NCBI RefSeq assembly: GCF_001514115.1 | Contig: NZ_KQ948461.1 | Span: 124,001-188,000 of the forward strand | Length of the DNA stretch: 64,000 nucleotides | DNA from: Streptomyces olivochromogenes | GTDB lineage: Bacteria > Actinomycetota > Actinomycetes > Streptomycetales > Streptomycetaceae | Reading direction: 5' to 3' | Part shown: in pieces, positions 60,100-64,000 of the stretch | How the letters are laid out: the number at the start of each line of letters is the position of its first letter | How positions within the stretch are numbered: position 1 is the stretch's first letter | Notes under the pieces: model-generated | What the model saw: only the letters and a program-made list of their open reading frames with translations | Told to the model about the DNA's origin: nothing | Database searches by the model: none | Translations under genes and position numbers: made by a program

Positions 60100-62669
60100 T
60101 GCTGAGTCTCGCCCTGCTGACGCTCAGGGCCCGCAAGGGCGGTTTCGTCGGCACCTTCGTCGCCCTGCTGCTGGGCGCCGCCGTCCTGAGCGCGTGCGGG
60201 ATCCTGCTGGAGTCGGGCATACGGGCCGGATCCTCCGCCGAGCGGTACGCGGCGGCCGACGTCGTCGTCGCGGGCCGCCAGGAGGTCGAACTGACCTTCA
60301 AGGACCTCGACGGATCGACCGTGAACGAGTCCCAGCCGCTGCCCGAACGCGTACCGCTGCGGACCTCGTCGGCCGACCGGATCACCGGCGTGGACGGAGT
60401 GAAGGCAGTGATCGCGGACGTGGGCGCCCCGGTGCGGCTGGTGACCGGTGCCGGTCAGCCGGTGCCGGGACACCACGGCACGGGGGTGGAGGCACACAAC
60501 TGGTCGAGCCTGGGCCTCGGCGACTTCCGGCTGACCATCGGTCACGCGCCCCGCGCCGCCGGAGAGATCGTCCTGGACACCGCACTCGCCGCGCAGACGC
60601 ACGTCCGACCCGGCGACGACATCCGCCTGATGAGCACCTCGGTGCCCCGTACCTTCCAGGTCGCCGGACTGGTCGCCCTGAAGGACGGCGGCGCCCCCCG
60701 CCGATCCGTGGTGTTCCTGGCCGACGCGACCCTGCGCCAGTCGGTTCCCGAAGCCTCCGTCCAGGCCTTCGGCGTCCTCGCAGCGCCCGGCGCGTCACCG
60801 CACCGACTCGCCGACGCCATCCGGTCCGTGCTCCACGACGACACCCTCGCCGTGCACACCGGGGAGGGGCGCGGACGGGCCGAGTTCCTCGACGTCACCG
60901 TCAGCGGCTCCAACCTCGTCGTCCTTGCGGCCGCGATCGGCGGCAACGTCCTGCTCGTCGCCGTCTTCGTCCTGTACGCCACCACGTCTCTGTCGATCCG
61001 GCACCGCCGCCGGGAGATCGCCCTGCTGCGCGCGATCGGCACCACTCCCGGCCAGATCCGGCGCATGGTCGCCGCCGAGGCCGCCGCCACCGGCCTGCTC
61101 GCCGGAGTGGTCGGCTGCCCGGCGGGTCTGCTCCTCGTGTACTGGCTGCGCGACCGGTTCGCCGGACACGGCATCGTGCCGTCGGACTTCGGGCTCGCCC
61201 TCAGTCCCCTGCCCTTCCTCGCGGCGGTGCTCGTCACCGTCCTGACCGCGCTGGTCGCGGTGTTGTCCGCCGCGCATCGCGCGACCCGGATCCGGCCCAC
61301 CGAGGCGCTCGGCGAGGCCGCCGTGGAGACCCCGGGGCTCGGCCGCGGACGCCGGATCACGGGCGGCGTGCTGCTCGTGCTGTGCGCGGGGATCTTCGTC
61401 ACCGGACTGGCGCAGGACGCCGACTTCTTCACCCTCGTCGGGCTCGCCAACGCCCTTGTCCTCATCCTCGTCGTCGCGGTCGCCGTCCTCGGCCCGCTGG
61501 TCTCCCGTACCGCCGTACGCCTGCTCGCCCCGCTGCTGAACCGGACCGGTGTCACCGGCTACCTCGCGGCGGCCAACACCCGGGCCAACGTGGCCCGGCT
61601 GGCCGGCGCGATCACCCCGCTCGTGCTCGCCGTCTCCTTCTCGTCGACCGTCGTCTTCGCGCAGACCACCGGGCTCAGGGAGTCGGCCGACCAGCTGCGG
61701 GCCGGGCTCGTCGCCGACCACGTCCTCACCGCGCCGTCCGGAGTGTCACCCGAACTCGCCGAGAAGGTGAGGGACATGAAGCAGGTGGCGTCGGCCACCG
61801 GACTGGTCAGGTCCAAGGTCGTCGCCCTCGGCAAGATGCTGGGCGCCCAGGAGTCCGTCTCGCTCAGCGCGCAGGGCGTGGATCCCCGGGCGCTCGGCAG
61901 CGCCCTCGATCTGCGGCCGCGGGAAGGGAACATGAAGGCCCTGTCGCGGAACACCGTGGCGATCAGCACCACCACGGCCTCCTGGCTCGGACTCGGCGTC
62001 GGGGACACCGCCCGGCTCCACCTCGGCGACGGCACCCCGCTGCGGGCCGAGGTCGTCGCCGTGTACGAACGCGGCTTCGGATTCACCGACGTGACCATGG
62101 ACCACGACCTGCTGCTCGCCCACACCACCGGCAAGGTCGACGAGTCCGTCCTCGTACGCTCCGCCCCCTCGGCACCCGACCTGACCCAGGCCCTGTCGCA
62201 CCTGGCCGCGGCCTACCCCGGCACGGTGCTCCGGGACGGCCTCGCCGTCGACGACCAGCTCGCGGAGCAACGGGCGAACGCCTGGGTCAACTACCTCGTC
62301 GTCGGCGTGATCATCGCCTACACGGCGATCACCGTCGTCAACACGCTGGCGATGAGCACGGCCGCACGCCGACGCGAGTTCGCCCTGCTGCGGCTGTCCG
62401 GCACGGCCCGCGGGCAGGTCGTGGGCATGATGCGGCGGGAGAGCGTCATCGTCATCGCGGCCGGGGTGGGCATCGGGACCCTGCTCTCCGCGTTCCCGCT
62501 CGTCCTCGTGTCGATGGCGGTGAGCGGCACCCCGATCCCGGCCGTAACCGGCCTCGGCTACCTGGCGATCGCCGGCGCGACGGCGGCCCTCGCGGCCGCG
62601 GGCACGATGCTGCCGACGCGGATGCTGCTGAGGATCCGGCCGGTCGAGGCGATCGGTGCGAAGGAATGA
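60099..62669 (+). CDS. FtsX/MacB-type ABC permease, duplicated
   Basis: 856 residues from ATG 60099, overlapping the ATPase stop. It has two FtsX-like halves: helix 1 near the N-terminus, a large extracytoplasmic part about 45-260, then helix sets near 270-410, 425-510 and 740-850. The conserved RRREIALLRAIGTTPGQIRRM and RRREFALLRLSGTARGQVVGM segments follow the helix of each half. Such exporters act in antibiotic or peptide detoxification and lipid/peptide release. The adjacent two-component system is the likely regulator. Confidence 0.88.
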   Translation: MLSLALLTLRARKGGFVGTFVALLLGAAVLSACGILLESGIRAGSSAERYAAADVVVAGRQEVELTFKDLDGSTVNESQPLPERVPLRTSSADRITGVDGVKAVIADVGAPVRLVTGAGQPVPGHHGTGVEAHNWSSLGLGDFRLTIGHAPRAAGEIVLDTALAAQTHVRPGDDIRLMSTSVPRTFQVAGLVALKDGGAPRRSVVFLADATLRQSVPEASVQAFGVLAAPGASPHRLADAIRSVLHDDTLAVHTGEGRGRAEFLDVTVSGSNLVVLAAAIGGNVLLVAVFVLYATTSLSIRHRRREIALLRAIGTTPGQIRRMVAAEAAATGLLAGVVGCPAGLLLVYWLRDRFAGHGIVPSDFGLALSPLPFLAAVLVTVLTALVAVLSAAHRATRIRPTEALGEAAVETPGLGRGRRITGGVLLVLCAGIFVTGLAQDADFFTLVGLANALVLILVVAVAVLGPLVSRTAVRLLAPLLNRTGVTGYLAAANTRANVARLAGAITPLVLAVSFSSTVVFAQTTGLRESADQLRAGLVADHVLTAPSGVSPELAEKVRDMKQVASATGLVRSKVVALGKMLGAQESVSLSAQGVDPRALGSALDLRPREGNMKALSRNTVAISTTTASWLGLGVGDTARLHLGDGTPLRAEVVAVYERGFGFTDVTMDHDLLLAHTTGKVDESVLVRSAPSAPDLTQALSHLAAAYPGTVLRDGLAVDDQLAEQRANAWVNYLVVGVIIAYTAITVVNTLAMSTAARRREFALLRLSGTARGQVVGMMRRESVIVIAAGVGIGTLLSAFPLVLVSMAVSGTPIPAVTGLGYLAIAGATAALAAAGTMLPTRMLLRIRPVEAIGAKE

Positions 62670-62684
62670 CCTCGGCGTGAGCGG

Positions 62685-62713
62685 GCCCGGGGTGCCTCAC
62701 AGGCATCCCGGGC
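62685..62713. terminator. Hairpin terminator between ABC permease and transhydrogenase genes
   Basis: GCCCGGGGTGCCT pairs with AGGCATCCCGGGC with a 3-base loop (13 bp, one G-U). It is 16 bases after the permease stop, in the convergent gap. Confidence 0.9.
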
Positions 62714-62762
62714 CTCACTCGTGCCAGACCTCGATACGGGCCTCGCCGGGCCCCGGCGGTGG

Positions 62763-64000
62763 TCAGTCCCTCAGGCGGTCTATCTGGCGGATCTTGTTGG
62801 TGGCGTCCAGGGCGGCGACCTTGTAGGACTCGGCCAGCGTGGGGTAGTTGAACACGGCGTCGACGAGGTAGTCGACCGTGCCGCCGCACCCCATCACGGA
62901 CTGCCCGATGTGGATCAGCTCGGTGGCCCCGGTGCCGAAGCAGTGCACGCCGAGCAGCTTGCGGTCGTCCGGGGAGACCAGGAGCTTGAGCATGCCGTGC
63001 GAGTCACCGATGATCTGGCCTCGGGCCAGCTCGCGGTAACGGGAGATGCCGACCTCGAAGGGCACGCACTCCTCGGTGAGCTGGTCCTCGGTCCGCCCGA
63101 TGAAGCTGATCTCCGGGATGGTGTAGATGCCGATCGGCTGGAGGTCGTGCATCGGGTGCACCGGCTCGCCGAAGGCGTGGTACGCGGCCGTACGGCCCTG
63201 CTCCATCGAGGTCGCCGCCAGCGCCGGGAAGCCGATGACGTCGCCCACCGCGTAGATGTGCGGCACCTCGGTGCGGTAGTTCTCGTCGACCTTGATACGG
63301 CCGCGCGGGTCGGCGGACAACCCGGCCTTGTCCAGGTCGAGTTCGTCGGTGAGACCCTGTCGGCCCGCGGAGTACATCACGGTGTCCGCGGGGATCTTCT
63401 TGCCGCTCTCCAGGACGGTGAGAGTGCCCCGGGGATGATGCTCGACCGAGGCGACCGTCTCCCCGAAGCGGAAGGTGACGGCCAGGTCCCGCAGGTGGTA
63501 CTTGAGCGACTCGATCACCTCGACGTCGCAGAAGTCGAGCATCGAAGCCCGCTTCTCGACCACCGTGATCTTGCTGCCGAGGGCCGCGAACATGGAGGCG
63601 TACTCCATGCCGATCACCCCGGCCCCCACGATGACCATGGAGCGCGGCACCCGCTCCAGGTTGAGAACGTTGTCCGAGTCCATGATCGTGCGTCCGTCGA
63701 ACGCGACGCTCGCGGGCCGTGCCGGCCGGGTGCCGGTGGCGATCACGATGTGCTCGGCGGTCAGCAGCTTCTCGTTGCCGTTCGCCTCGACCAGGGCGAC
63801 CGTGTGGTCGTCCACGAAACGGCCGGTGCCGGCGAACAGGGAGACGTGGTTGCGGGACAGCTGGCTGCGGATGACGTCGACCTCGCGGCTGACCACGTGC
63901 TGGGTGCGCGCGGTCAGGTCGGCGACGGTGATGTCCTCCTTGAGGCGGTAACTCTGGCCGTACATATCGCGTTGGGTGAGGCCGGTGAGATAGAGGACCG
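62763..64000 (-). CDS. sthA: Soluble pyridine nucleotide transhydrogenase (SthA), N-terminus outside window
   Basis: More than 400 residues are visible; the frame continues to the right edge (upstream TGLTQRDMYGQSYRL). The second Rossmann motif is MVIVGAGVIGMEYASMF, and the visible region ends with the dimerisation domain including VHCFGTGATELIHIGQSVM. The CXXXXC disulfide of related dihydrolipoamide dehydrogenases lies upstream and cannot be seen. The enzyme balances NADPH and NADH. Met at 63963-63965 is internal, not the start. Confidence 0.9.
   Translation of the reverse strand, partial: VLYLTGLTQRDMYGQSYRLKEDITVADLTARTQHVVSREVDVIRSQLSRNHVSLFAGTGRFVDDHTVALVEANGNEKLLTAEHIVIATGTRPARPASVAFDGRTIMDSDNVLNLERVPRSMVIVGAGVIGMEYASMFAALGSKITVVEKRASMLDFCDVEVIESLKYHLRDLAVTFRFGETVASVEHHPRGTLTVLESGKKIPADTVMYSAGRQGLTDELDLDKAGLSADPRGRIKVDENYRTEVPHIYAVGDVIGFPALAATSMEQGRTAAYHAFGEPVHPMHDLQPIGIYTIPEISFIGRTEDQLTEECVPFEVGISRYRELARGQIIGDSHGMLKLLVSPDDRKLLGVHCFGTGATELIHIGQSVMGCGGTVDYLVDAVFNYPTLAESYKVAALDATNKIRQIDRLRD

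Overview
The window is about 64 kb of very GC-rich DNA. It has Streptomyces-type codon use, many GTG starts, ATGA/GTGA stop-start overlaps, large LuxR (LAL) regulators, ECF41 sigma factors and many secreted proteins. It is almost certainly a Streptomyces chromosome segment. I see no rRNA, tRNA, CRISPR array, integrase or intact insertion sequence. Both ends cut through genes: a ChW-repeat protein on the left and a pyridine nucleotide transhydrogenase on the right.

Region 1 (1-12.7 kb) is the edge of a contractile injection system (CIS) locus. It holds the AAA+ ATPase (cis15-like) and the DUF4255 cap protein (cis16-like) in a coupled two-gene operon. Beside them are an orphan LuxR-type regulator whose receiver domain lacks the phospho-acceptor, and a 944-residue LAL-type LuxR regulator. 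A 1849-residue protein follows; it has no signal peptide but carries an N-terminal LQR-GAGNAA motif like that of CIS-associated cargo. The sheath, tube and baseplate genes are not here and probably lie to the left.

Region 2 (12.9-22 kb) is mixed housekeeping and accessory sequence: tandem secreted SH3-like proteins, a cupin, a DoxX/peroxiredoxin operon, a TetR-MFS efflux pair with two palindromic operators, two small hypothetical genes, an EamA exporter divergent from a LysR gene, a decayed LacI gene, a glycine/histidine-rich secreted protein and an unusual AT-rich intergenic stretch.

Region 3 (22.6-47.6 kb) is a 25-kb aromatic catabolic island. A GntR/FCD regulator precedes galB-, galC- and galD-like genes, which take oxalomesaconate to pyruvate and oxaloacetate. 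Next come a class I extradiol dioxygenase and an aromatic-acid MFS importer. The operator-like motif ATTGTTGACAA lies at the GntR promoter and again at the importer promoter. A second block follows: a CMD-family enzyme, a sugar-type ABC importer, a LysR regulator, a second VOC dioxygenase, an aldehyde dehydrogenase, an FAH-family hydrolase, a small VOC protein, a meta-cleavage-type hydrolase, a GlcG/HbpS-like protein and an atypical MetE-like protein. After these come another aldehyde dehydrogenase, L-2-hydroxyglutarate oxidase, an amidohydrolase, a ThDP enzyme and a malate/lactate-type dehydrogenase. The starting substrate cannot be read from sequence.

Region 4 (47.7-64 kb) contains esterases, a membrane-anchored ricin-type lectin, a D-aminopeptidase, and an FAD oxidoreductase plus ECF41 sigma factor with a matching ECF41 promoter. 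It also has an SDR/TetR divergent pair with two operators, a NarL-type two-component system divergent from an FtsX-type ABC transporter (with a 5 x 15-bp tandem repeat between them), and the transhydrogenase gene.
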